DNA of 64,000 bases from Zunongwangia mangrovi (GTDB lineage: Bacteria; Bacteroidota; Bacteroidia; Flavobacteriales; Flavobacteriaceae). Position numbers and translations under genes: made by a program. This document shows positions 8,051-15,845 of the stretch, one piece after another; position 1 is the first letter of the stretch, and each line of letters starts with the position of its first letter. Location: the NCBI RefSeq assembly GCF_900112105.1, contig NZ_FOKV01000004.1, positions 186,001-250,000 of the forward strand, given 5' to 3'. The notes beneath the pieces were generated by a model, which saw only the letters and a program-made list of their open reading frames with translations, had not been told where the DNA came from and ran no database searches.

Positions 8051-8449
8051 CTATTTTTGGTATTGTTCGTCTGAAACTTTTTCTAACCAGTCTACCACTT
8101 TACCGTCTTTCTCTTCCTGAATCGCAATATGACTCATTGCTTTGTTCGGAGAAGCTCCGTGCCAGTGTTTTTCTTCTGGTGGAAACCAAACCACATCACC
8201 AGGACCAACTTCTTCGATTGGGCCGCCTTCACGTTGTACCCAACCAGCACCAGAATTGATAATCAAGGTTTGACCGGCAGGATGCGTATGCCACGCAGTT
8301 CTTGCTCCGGCTTCAAAAGTCACCAATGCTCCGGCTCCTTTTGTGATATCTTCTTTTTGACTGAATAAAGGATCTAATCTTACGCTTCCGGTAAAATAAT
8401 CTTCTGGTCCTTTTACAGAATCGATGTTTTTATTCTTCGTAATATCCAT
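8051..8449 (-). CDS. Cupin-domain protein (cytoplasmic)
   Basis: This 132-residue protein is a single cupin without a signal peptide. Metal-site motifs are [14 protein letters not shown] and [11 protein letters not shown]. The N-terminal part reads [14 protein letters not shown], typical of the YhaK-neighbour cupin group found with alcohol dehydrogenases and carboxymuconolactone decarboxylases. It lies 43 bp downstream of the exported alcohol dehydrogenase gene and is followed at once by a terminator. The lipoproteins at 380 and 11701 carry the same cupin core with a signal peptide. Confidence 0.87.
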   Translation of the reverse strand: MDITKNKNIDSVKGPEDYFTGSVRLDPLFSQKEDITKGAGALVTFEAGARTAWHTHPAGQTLIINSGAGWVQREGGPIEEVGPGDVVWFPPEEKHWHGASPNKAMSHIAIQEEKDGKVVDWLEKVSDEQYQK

Positions 8450-8492
8450 AATCTTCTACTTTTTACTCGAAATTCGAGTTATTCTTCATTAA

Positions 8493-9605
8493 TTACTTGA
8501 TAGTTTGCATATCGATCACGTAACGGAATTTCACTTTTCCTTCGTCGATATTTTTGTAAGCCTCGTCTACTTCAGTAGCTTCAGCTTTAATTACTTCTAC
8601 TTCAGGATAAATATTATGTTTGATCGAATAATCTAACATTTCCTGAGTTTCCGGGATTCCGCCGATCAATGAACCATAAACTCTTCTATGAGCAGATTGC
8701 ATTACTAAGGGAGAAACCGGGATGCTTGCGTTTGCCGGTAAACCAACGATGGCTAGTTCACCACCATCCATTTTTAGCATTTTAACATACATCATCGGGT
8801 CGTAATCTGCCGGAATTGTACTGATGATAAAATCGAATTTATCTGATAATGCTGAAAAATCTTCGGTCGATTTTACATTCACATAATCTACCGCTCCAAG
8901 ACGTTTAGCATCTGAAGCTTTTTCATCGGTAATATCAAAAACAGTAACATCTGCTCCTAGATCTACCAGGTATTGAACAGCCATATGACCTAAACCTCCA
9001 AAACCGGCAACACCAACAACATCTCCTTTTTCAACTTCACTAAATTTAATTGGTGACCAAGTTGTGATCCCAGCACACATTAGTGGAGCGGTACGTTTTA
9101 TATCTGCACTTTTCGGTACGTTGATCGCAAATTCATCTGAAACAGTTATGATGTTAGAATATCCACCCTGAGTAGTTTCTCCACCGTGAAAACGATCTGG
9201 ATAACCGTACGTAAACACGGTTCCGTTTGCACAATATTGCTCTTTCCCGGCTTCACAGTATTTACACTCGCCACAAGAATTTACCATACAACCAACTCCG
9301 GCGTAATCACCGACTTTAAAATCTTTTACATCGTCACCAACTGCAGTTACTTTACCTACGATCTCGTGACCGGGAATTACCTGATTTGGTTGACTTTTCA
9401 CCATAAAGTCACTATGGCAAATCCCTGCATATAAGATTTCAATTTCGATATCGCTGTCTCCTACCGGATGACGTTCAAATTCAATTCTTTCAAAGTTTGA
9501 ATTGGCTTTAGTTGCTAAACCAATGGCAGGAATAGCTTCGCTTTGTTGAGCGAAAGACATTGCTGATACCATCAACAACATCAGACTGAATATTCTATTT
9601 TTCAT
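8493..9605 (-). CDS. Zinc-dependent alcohol dehydrogenase with an N-terminal signal peptide
   Basis: This 370-residue protein is an MDR-family NADP(H)-dependent aldehyde reductase of the YahK/CAD type. Catalytic zinc ligands are seen in GICHSD and GHEIVG, and the structural zinc Cys set in NSCGECKYCEAGKEQYC. The cofactor loop is GVAGFGGLGHMAVQ. The odd feature is the start: MKNRIFSLMLLMVSAMSFAQ is a good Sec signal, cleaved before Gln-Ser, which would send a nicotinamide enzyme to the periplasm. The cytoplasmic paralogue at 9641 has no such leader. No alternative ATG before the fold would remove the signal without losing strand 1. The gap to the paralogue is 35 bp. Confidence 0.88.
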   Translation of the reverse strand: MKNRIFSLMLLMVSAMSFAQQSEAIPAIGLATKANSNFERIEFERHPVGDSDIEIEILYAGICHSDFMVKSQPNQVIPGHEIVGKVTAVGDDVKDFKVGDYAGVGCMVNSCGECKYCEAGKEQYCANGTVFTYGYPDRFHGGETTQGGYSNIITVSDEFAINVPKSADIKRTAPLMCAGITTWSPIKFSEVEKGDVVGVAGFGGLGHMAVQYLVDLGADVTVFDITDEKASDAKRLGAVDYVNVKSTEDFSALSDKFDFIISTIPADYDPMMYVKMLKMDGGELAIVGLPANASIPVSPLVMQSAHRRVYGSLIGGIPETQEMLDYSIKHNIYPEVEVIKAEATEVDEAYKNIDEGKVKFRYVIDMQTIK

Positions 9606-9640
9606 TTTATATGAATTTTTAAGTGATTTTGAGTTAATAA

Positions 9641-10705
9641 TTAAAAAGTTGCTGCATCGATCACGTATCTGTAACGTGCATCTTTGTTCACTACTTTTTC
9701 CCAGGCATCATTAATTTCTGAAGCATTAATGACTTCGATCTGTGGTAAAACACCGTTATCTGCACAATAGTGAACTACTTCTTGAGTTTCTGGAATTCCG
9801 CCGATCAATGATGCGTTATAATTTACTTTTGCCATTGCAAGCGCTAAATTATTTACTGTGATTGAAGATGCTTTAGGCATTCCTACATAGGTAAAAGTTC
9901 CGCCTGGTTTGATACAAGCAACATAAGCTCCTAAGTTAAATTCGTAAGGAATCGTAGAGATCATATAATCTACGGTTTTCGCATATTTCTGAAGCGCTTT
10001 TAATTCTTCATCAACAACGATCACTTCTTTTACTCCCCAAGATTTAATATCTTCAACTTTGTCTGCTGAAGTCGTAAATGCATAAACTTCAGCTCCTTTA
10101 GAAACTGCAAGTTTTACGGCCATATGACCTAAACCACCAATACCGGCAACACCTACTTTATCTCCTATTTCAAATTGTTCTTTCATTAATGGAGAATACG
10201 TCGTGATCCCTGCACATAAAAGTGGAGCGGCTTCTTCAAAGCTAATATGATCTGGAATATGCACTGCAAAATGATCTCTTACTACCAATTTATCTGAATA
10301 ACCACCTTGCGTAATTCCGGTTGGTTCAGCTTCAGAAGGCATTCCGTAAGTCATTTTTGTAGCTCCGTTTTCACAATAGTGCTCTTCACCACCTTTACAG
10401 TGATCACATTCCATACAGCTATCTACCATACATCCAACACCTGCGCGATCACCAACTTTAAATTTAGTTACGTTCTTACCAACAGCAGCTACTACACCTA
10501 CGATCTCGTGACCCGGAACCTGCGGATATTGTTGTTCTCCCCAGTGTCCTTTTTCCTGATGAATATCTGAATGACAAATACTGGCAAATTTGATATCGAT
10601 AAGAATATCATCATCTCCAACAGGTCTTCTTTCAAATTCCCAAGGACTCAATTTTCCTGATTCGTCTTTTGCTGCGTAACCCTTTGTTTTTACTGTTGCA
10701 CTCAT
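9641..10705 (-). CDS. Zinc-dependent NAD(P) alcohol dehydrogenase (YahK-like)
   Basis: This 354-residue MDR enzyme has the motifs SICHSDIHQEKGHWG, PGHEIVGVV, a structural zinc cluster DSCMECDHCKGGEEHYC and the cofactor loop GVAGIGGLGHMAVK. It closely matches broad-range NADPH aldehyde reductases such as E. coli YahK. It is cytoplasmic and of normal length. It lies between an SDR gene 48 bp upstream and its exported paralogue 35 bp downstream. A role in reducing toxic aldehydes is likely from the family; the physiological substrate is not given by the sequence. Confidence 0.92.
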   Translation of the reverse strand: MSATVKTKGYAAKDESGKLSPWEFERRPVGDDDILIDIKFASICHSDIHQEKGHWGEQQYPQVPGHEIVGVVAAVGKNVTKFKVGDRAGVGCMVDSCMECDHCKGGEEHYCENGATKMTYGMPSEAEPTGITQGGYSDKLVVRDHFAVHIPDHISFEEAAPLLCAGITTYSPLMKEQFEIGDKVGVAGIGGLGHMAVKLAVSKGAEVYAFTTSADKVEDIKSWGVKEVIVVDEELKALQKYAKTVDYMISTIPYEFNLGAYVACIKPGGTFTYVGMPKASSITVNNLALAMAKVNYNASLIGGIPETQEVVHYCADNGVLPQIEVINASEINDAWEKVVNKDARYRYVIDAATF

Positions 10706-10753
10706 AATTTTTCTTTTCCTTTTATTCTTTTCCCTTATTATTTTTTTTCGATT

Positions 10754-11503
10754 TTATAAAATGGTATATCCACCATCTACCGCGATAGATTGACCTATTA
10801 CATAAGTCGATTCTTCACCGCATAGCCAAACCGCCGCGTCTGCCACTTCTGAAGCTTTTCCTAAACGATTAATTGGTGCAGCATTTATAGAATCTTCTCT
10901 TTTAAGATCACCGCTATTCACCATATCATTAACCATTGGAGTTTCAATTGTACCCGGGCAAACCGCATTAATACGAATACCCTGTGAAGCGTAATCTGCT
11001 GCGGCACTTTTGGTGATTCCTAATATTGCGTGCTTTGCAGCGACATACGGAGTTCTACCGGGAACACCAACTTTACCTGCTAAAGAAGAGTTGTTAACTA
11101 TGGCTCCAGATTGTTGTTTTTTCATCTGAATAAGCTCGTGTTTCATACACAACCAAACTCCTTTTAAATTTACGTTTAGGATCTTATCGTAATCTTCTTC
11201 GCTAGTTTCTGTAATATCCTGAGCCGGAATTTGAATACCTGCATTATTAAATGCAGCGTCTAATTTTCCGTAAGTTTCAACAACTTGTGCAATCGCTTTT
11301 TCAACTTGTGCTTCGCTAGAAACATCACACTTTATCGCAATTGTATTTGCTCCGTTTTCGTTTAATTCAGCCGAGAGTTTTTCTGCAGCTTCGATATCTA
11401 CATCTAAAATGGCAACAGAAGCTCCTTTTTCAGCAAAAATTCTAACTGCTGCTTCGCCCATTCCTTTTGAACCACCGGTAACCAGTGCTACTTTATCTTT
11501 CAT
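10754..11503 (-). CDS. Short-chain dehydrogenase/reductase (second copy)
   Basis: This 249-residue classical SDR has VTGGSKGMGEAAVRIFAEKG, an acidic residue at the end of strand 2 (ILDVDIEA, NAD type), AFNNAGIQIP, a Ser in IVNNSSLAGKVG, the YxxxK site in PYVAAKHAILGI and a closing GQSIAVDGGYTIL. It is cytoplasmic and strongly similar to the product at 7144. It lies upstream of the two alcohol dehydrogenase genes and 197 bp downstream of the lipoprotein cupin gene. The spacer contains repeat R3. Confidence 0.9.
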   Translation of the reverse strand: MKDKVALVTGGSKGMGEAAVRIFAEKGASVAILDVDIEAAEKLSAELNENGANTIAIKCDVSSEAQVEKAIAQVVETYGKLDAAFNNAGIQIPAQDITETSEEDYDKILNVNLKGVWLCMKHELIQMKKQQSGAIVNNSSLAGKVGVPGRTPYVAAKHAILGITKSAAADYASQGIRINAVCPGTIETPMVNDMVNSGDLKREDSINAAPINRLGKASEVADAAVWLCGEESTYVIGQSIAVDGGYTIL

Positions 11504-11600
11504 TTTGTTTTCTTTTAATTCATTTCATCAAAGCTTTATATCGAAGCAATGAAAAATTGAAATACGTTTTTCTAAATCTCTACTTGAGATCTTGATTTCC

Positions 11601-11663
11601 CTTGATAATTGAGATTAAATACTACGAGGCTTACCTCAATATAAAGACATTTTCAAGAAATGC
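11601..11663 (+). repeat. Intergenic repeat R3, copy 1
   Basis: The string from CTTGATAATTGAG to AAATGC is about 75 percent identical, in opposite orientation, to 20417-20480. It contains two small dyads: CTTGA/TTGAG, and GAGG/CCTC in CGAGGCTTACCTCA. It sits in the 197-bp gap between the SDR and cupin genes. Confidence 0.6.
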
Positions 11664-11700
11664 CCTACAGGCGTGCTCCGAGATTTATTAAAATACTTTC

Positions 11701-12243
11701 TTATTTTGTATAAACTGAATCGGTTACAGCTTCCATCCACTCTACAATACCTTTTTCAGTATTTGGAACGATATACATTTGCTGAACGCCGGTATCTTCA
11801 CTTGCACCGTGCCAGTGTCTTTTGTTTGGTGGACATTTAATTACGTCACCTTTTTCCATAATTTCTTTTGGCTGACCTTCAATTTGGTGATAACCTTTCC
11901 CGTCGGTAATAATTAAAATTTGTCCGCCCGGATGCGTATGCCAGTTACTTCTTCCGCCTGGCTCAAAATATACATTTCCAACCGCAGTGGTATACGTAGA
12001 ATCTGGTGCTACCAAACCAACATTAAATGCATTACCCGTAAAATTTTTCTCTGGTCCTTTATCTCCCTTCGGAAAGATAAAATCAAGATCGCTGTCTTCT
12101 GAAGTTGAAGTTTCTGTCTGTGCCGTTTCTTCTGAAGCTACTTCACTAGTTTCTGTTGAAGTATTCTCTTTACAGCTTCCTAATAGCAACACACTAAATA
12201 ATGAACTTGCTAGTAAGGAATTTCTAAGGTTAATCTTTTTCAT
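11701..12243 (-). CDS. Cupin-domain lipoprotein (second exported copy)
   Basis: This 180-residue protein has a lipoprotein signal (VLLLGSC, Cys24) and a Thr/Ser/Glu-rich linker to about residue 55. The cupin follows, with NWHTHPGGQILIITDGKGYH and CPPNKRHWHGA supplying the metal-binding His residues. The N-terminal part of the domain (FTGNAFNVGLVAPD) matches the cytoplasmic cupin at 8051. It is the first gene of the cluster below the AraC gene and has a convincing promoter about 40 bases upstream. It probably works in the periplasm or outer membrane; the substrate is unknown. Confidence 0.87.
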   Translation of the reverse strand: MKKINLRNSLLASSLFSVLLLGSCKENTSTETSEVASEETAQTETSTSEDSDLDFIFPKGDKGPEKNFTGNAFNVGLVAPDSTYTTAVGNVYFEPGGRSNWHTHPGGQILIITDGKGYHQIEGQPKEIMEKGDVIKCPPNKRHWHGASEDTGVQQMYIVPNTEKGIVEWMEAVTDSVYTK

Positions 12244-12280
12244 AATTAATTATTTTGGTTTTTAGTTTTTAAATCTTACA

Positions 12281-12288
12281 CAAAGATA
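12281..12288 (-). promoter_or_regulatory. Candidate -7 box (TATCTTTG) for the cupin/SDR/ADH operon
   Basis: On the minus strand TATCTTTG is a perfect TAnnTTTG element 37 bases before the ATG at 12243. A weak TTGG lies only about 13 bases further up, and the better TTTG lies about 30 bases up, so the -33 element is unclear. Confidence 0.45.
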
Positions 12289-12653
12289 CTGGGAAAGCCA
12301 AGCTGTATAGTAATAAAATTCAAATCAAAAAGTAAGAATTTCAATCTAAGCGTCTTAAAAATTACAATATAAAATCGTAAAGAACTGTTAAATCGAATCT
12401 CGCATAACAAACACGATTACAATAAATTGAGATATAATAATTTAAAAAACAAGTAACAAGCTTTAATAGGTGAGATTGTACGTATACTGAATAAATATTT
12501 CGGTATTTCAAAACAAACTCAATATTTCAGAAGTGGTTTGAATATTATAAACTTGATCCACTAAGGAATTCAGCAACTTTTATAAAATGAAAGCTGAAAT
12601 TATACAATATAGATTCAGAATTAAATGTAGAATTCAATCAATAAAACAATTAC
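12289..12653. other. Non-coding spacer between the cluster and its putative regulator
   Basis: This AT-rich 365-bp stretch lies between the cupin promoter and the end of the AraC gene. I see no open frame, no strong hairpin with a T run and no repeat. If the AraC protein controls the cluster, its binding sites would most likely be here; no clear direct repeat stands out by eye. Confidence 0.4.
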
Positions 12654-13535
12654 CTAAGCGATTGATTTACGAAAAGAACCCGGATTAGTTCCCGTGGCTT
12701 TTTTAAAGAAATTATTAAAGTAAGTAGGATAATCAAACCCGAGGGAATAAGCAATATCATTAATACTCCAATCGGTATGCAGTAGCAAGGCTTTAGATTC
12801 GTTGATTATTCGATTATTTATATGTGAGGTTGTTGGATAACCGGTAACTTTTTTCACTGCCCTGTTAAGGTAATTTACATGCACGGCCAGATTATTCGCG
12901 TAATCTTTTGCGGTACGTAATTTTAAAGGCTGATCGATCCCCTCTATAGGAAATTGTCGTTCTAGCAGCTCTAAAAATACGTTTGTAAGTCGGGACAACG
13001 CATCTTGATTTTGCTGAAAATTTTTAGAAGGCTCTAATTTTTGCGCCTCATGCATAATCAAATTGATATAGTTACGAATTACATCGTCTTTCTGACTATA
13101 ATCGCTTTGTTGTTCCCTAATCATGTTTTCGAACATCGAATTTAAAAAAACACGTTGCTCATTCGAGATTCGCAATACCGGAGTACCATCTAACTTGAAT
13201 AATGGTGATTGTTGCAGCATCTCTGAACGATCTGATAACATCAAAAACTCTTCTGAAAACAAACAGGTATATCCTACGTATTTATTGGAAAGTGTTTCCC
13301 AGGAATATGGAACGTGTGGATTCCCAAAAAACAGCACGGTTTCACCATCGGTCTTAAAACTTTTATCTGAATAATGAATTACACTTTGCCCTGTCGTTAA
13401 ACAGATTTTATAAAAATCCTTACGGCTATATATTTTTGTTGAAGAGCTATCATCTTCAATCCTAAATACATTAAAACCTTTTAATTTTAATTCGTTATTA
13501 AACTCAGATACCGATCTTCTTGATGTTGCGTTCAT
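12654..13535 (-). CDS. AraC-family transcriptional regulator
   Basis: This 293-residue protein has an N-terminal sensor part (about residues 20-170, cupin-like, with TGQSVIHYSDKSFK and ETVLFFGNPHVPYSWE). A C-terminal AraC DNA-binding domain (about 190-293) shows two helix-turn-helix motifs: DYANNLAVHVNYLNRAVKKV, then WSINDIAYSLGFDYPTYFNN followed by FFKKATGTNPGSFRK. This is the common Bacteroidota cupin-AraC layout. It points the same way as the redox cluster, 410 bp upstream of it, and is the obvious candidate regulator, like YqhC for yqhD/dkgA. The inducer is unknown. Confidence 0.9.
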   Translation of the reverse strand: MNATSRRSVSEFNNELKLKGFNVFRIEDDSSSTKIYSRKDFYKICLTTGQSVIHYSDKSFKTDGETVLFFGNPHVPYSWETLSNKYVGYTCLFSEEFLMLSDRSEMLQQSPLFKLDGTPVLRISNEQRVFLNSMFENMIREQQSDYSQKDDVIRNYINLIMHEAQKLEPSKNFQQNQDALSRLTNVFLELLERQFPIEGIDQPLKLRTAKDYANNLAVHVNYLNRAVKKVTGYPTTSHINNRIINESKALLLHTDWSINDIAYSLGFDYPTYFNNFFKKATGTNPGSFRKSIA

Positions 13536-13862
13536 ATTACAAAATTAAGAATTTCAAAACGACCATAGGGAGTTGCTATTCATAATTTTGTATTAATACT
13601 TAAAAGAACAGCACAGCCTTTGAACGATATTAGATGATCTCTGATAAAAATTTTATCACCCACCGTTAATTATTAAATATTGATTATATTTATGATAAAC
13701 CTCGGCAGATGAAGCGCATTTTTTTTTGACAGACTAGATAATTGGTTTAATACTATCATAGTATTTGCTTCTATAGCGCTATTATTTACTTCGGCTACTT
13801 TTGGAGAACGTCTTGGTGTTTATGAAGTTATTATTGATAAAGCTTTCTTTATTTACCAGCTG

Positions 13863-14129
13863 ATGTTTTTCGGAAAATACTTTATTTATAAACGCACGGT
13901 AAATTGGAATAAAGCCGGTATCAATATTCGGCTAAAATGGTTTAAAGATGCACATTTTCCATTTCCGAAAGTAGCAGCTTGTACTTGCAATAATAAAACC
14001 TTAGAAATTATTAAATCTAATGGTAAAACGTACAATTTTGATCTATCCGATATACATTATCGAGATAGGGCAAAGATGATAGGTATATTTCAGGAGCGTC
14101 TTCCAAACGCTCAATTTCATAATATCTAA
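13863..14129 (+). CDS. Small membrane-associated protein, probably 5'-truncated by a frameshift
   Basis: The open frame from the ATG at 13863 gives 88 residues (MFFGKYFIYKRTVNWNKAGI...). The same frame is open back to 13713 and encodes a hydrophobic segment (WFNTIIVFASIALLFTSATF) but has no start codon. A good start (ATGAAGCGC at 13709) sits one frame over, separated by a run of nine T. With eight T the two frames join into a protein of about 140 residues starting MKRIFFDRLDNWF, with one or two membrane helices and a small soluble domain (WFKDAHFPFP, SNGKTYNFDLSDIHYRDRAK). I do not recognise the family. Sequencing error, decay and phase variation are all possible. Confidence 0.5.
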   Translation: MFFGKYFIYKRTVNWNKAGINIRLKWFKDAHFPFPKVAACTCNNKTLEIIKSNGKTYNFDLSDIHYRDRAKMIGIFQERLPNAQFHNI

Positions 14130-14145
14130 TACGAAATCATTTCCT

Positions 14146-14715
14146 ATGAAAGCAATTTATTTTTCACTCGCATTACTCTTATCTATCAATTTTTGCAATG
14201 CAAAGATATTTTATGGCGACAACGATAGCATTAAAAAGTCGATAAATAAGCCTTCTTTTACTGCATTAACAATAACTCGCATTGGCCATACCGGTAATAA
14301 AAAAGAGAAGGTGAAAATGACTAAAGACGAAAATGAGGATTGGAATATTGATTATACAGCATACCAAAACGATCAAGAAATGATCAATCTTGAAACCCTG
14401 CAAAATGATAGTCTTTGGTTTGAAGTCTTAAAAACCAAAATACACTTTTTACCAGATTGGGAAGATATTCAATATAAATTTTCAACTTTTTTGGAAGCCG
14501 ATCTTGGAAATGGAACTGAACTTTTGGAAGATCATTTTTTAGTCTTAGGAGAATCCGACGAAATTGAGATCTGGACAGATAAAGATCAAAAATACAACAA
14601 GATAAGTTATGCTTTACCTGATTCTTACTACAAAAAAATCCCAGAAGTAGATGAAACAAAGGCAGTTGCGACACTTATCGAAATTTTTAGGGATAAATAT
14701 CAAATATTTGAATAG
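14146..14715 (+). CDS. Hypothetical exported protein
   Basis: This 189-residue protein has a Sec signal (MKAIYFSLALLLSINFCNA, cleaved near residue 20). The mature part is acidic and mostly polar: KKEKVKMTKDENEDWNIDYT, WFEVLKTKIHFLPDWEDI and YALPDSYYKKIPEVDETKAV. No known domain or catalytic motif is recognised. It starts 16 bp after the preceding small membrane protein gene in the same direction, so the two are probably cotranscribed. Confidence 0.75.
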   Translation: MKAIYFSLALLLSINFCNAKIFYGDNDSIKKSINKPSFTALTITRIGHTGNKKEKVKMTKDENEDWNIDYTAYQNDQEMINLETLQNDSLWFEVLKTKIHFLPDWEDIQYKFSTFLEADLGNGTELLEDHFLVLGESDEIEIWTDKDQKYNKISYALPDSYYKKIPEVDETKAVATLIEIFRDKYQIFE

Positions 14716-14859
14716 ACAGAACTCAAATTTAGTAAAAAAACGCACTTAGAAATCTTCTGTAAACGTCTAATTTGAACAACTAAGAACTAAATTATTGATA
14801 TATTATAAATTTACTTATATTTATATCGCAAACGATTTAATCTTAAAAGATTTAAAAAA

Positions 14860-15279
14860 ATGAGAACTTCAACTTTTCAAAATATTATGCGCGTTCTTTT
14901 AGGTGCAATGATGACTTTTGCCGGTATTGGCCATCTTACTTTTCAACGGCGAGAATTTCAAGCACAAGTGCCAAGGTGGCTACCAAATTTTCAGGAATTT
15001 ATGGATGTGGTTGTTCTTGCTTCAGGAATCGTAGAAATTTTCTTAGGATTATGCCTAATCTTTTGGATAAGCAAAAAAGTAAAAATCGGTATTTTACTGG
15101 CCATATTTTATATTTTGATTTTCCCAGGAAACATTTCTCAGTACACTAACGGAATTGATGCTTTTGGTTTGGATACCGATCAAAAAAGGCTAATTAGATT
15201 GTTCTTTCAGCCTGTTTTAATCTTCTGGGCCTTATGGTCTACAGACGCTTTAAAACATTTATTAAGTAAGAAAAATTGA
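14860..15279 (+). CDS. DoxX-like integral membrane protein
   Basis: This 139-residue protein has four hydrophobic segments, about residues 10-25, 47-67, 74-92 and 110-130. They include VLLGAMMTFAGIGHLTF, VVVLASGIVEIFLGLCLIFW and IGILLAIFYILIFPGNIS. This matches the DoxX/DoxD-like or MauE-related family of small membrane proteins. Some members support thiosulfate:quinone reduction or redox complexes, but most are uncharacterised. The gap to the gene upstream is 144 bp and AT-rich, so it may have its own promoter. The function is unknown. Confidence 0.8.
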   Translation: MRTSTFQNIMRVLLGAMMTFAGIGHLTFQRREFQAQVPRWLPNFQEFMDVVVLASGIVEIFLGLCLIFWISKKVKIGILLAIFYILIFPGNISQYTNGIDAFGLDTDQKRLIRLFFQPVLIFWALWSTDALKHLLSKKN

Positions 15280-15361
15280 GAAGAGACTTATTTCAAGGCT
15301 AATTATTTTTGTTAGCTCAAACAAAAAGTTACTTTTACGCTTCTCAAAAAGCACTTTAATT

Positions 15362-15775
15362 TTGAAAAAGATTTTAGCAATTCTAATCGTGATTTCTTCT
15401 ATTCTTATTTCCTGTAAGGAAGAAAAAAAATATACTGATTATAATGAAAATGATTTTTACGAAGTACAAGGCCTAGTCACACATGCTCCGCTTACCGATG
15501 ATCCTTATGATCTTCACGTAGCCAAGGATGTACATTACAAGTATTTTTTAGACCGCGACCAACCTCTTAGCGGAATAGAAGAAAATTTTGAAATTCTGGA
15601 AGATGTAAAAGGCTATCCTGTTGTCATATTGGTTCATATAGAGGATGAAATGATCAATTTTTATGATCGTATCGGTTTTTCGGAAAATTTAAGCATTGAT
15701 GAAAAGAAAATTCTTGAAGAACATTTTCAAGAACAAATGGATATCGAAAGAGAAAAGATTAATAAAAGAAACTAG
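15362..15775 (+). CDS. Hypothetical small lipoprotein (TTG start)
   Basis: The best start is the TTG at 15362, giving MKKILAILIVISSILISCKE, a clear lipoprotein signal with Cys18; no ATG gives this signal. The 137-residue product is acidic. It has YEVQGLVTHAPLTDDPYDLH, YKYFLDRDQPLSGIEENF and PVVILVHIEDEMINFYDRIG, and ends in a charged helix (EEHFQEQMDIEREKINKRN). The family is not recognised. A TAnnTTTG-like box (TATTTTTG, 15304-15311) lies about 50 bases upstream, and a bidirectional terminator follows. Confidence 0.75.
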   Translation: MKKILAILIVISSILISCKEEKKYTDYNENDFYEVQGLVTHAPLTDDPYDLHVAKDVHYKYFLDRDQPLSGIEENFEILEDVKGYPVVILVHIEDEMINFYDRIGFSENLSIDEKKILEEHFQEQMDIEREKINKRN

Positions 15776-15797
15776 TTGTTTCGAATCTGAAAAAACA

Positions 15798-15825
15798 AAA
15801 AAGCCACCTTTTCAGGTGGCTTTTT
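15798..15825. terminator. Bidirectional Rho-independent terminator
   Basis: AGCCACCT pairs perfectly with AGGTGGCT around a four-base loop, and flanking AAAA/TTTT extends the stem. It lies between the convergent lipoprotein and nrdA genes and can end both transcripts. Confidence 0.9.
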
Positions 15826-15845
15826 AATTTTATTTCAATTTGTAA

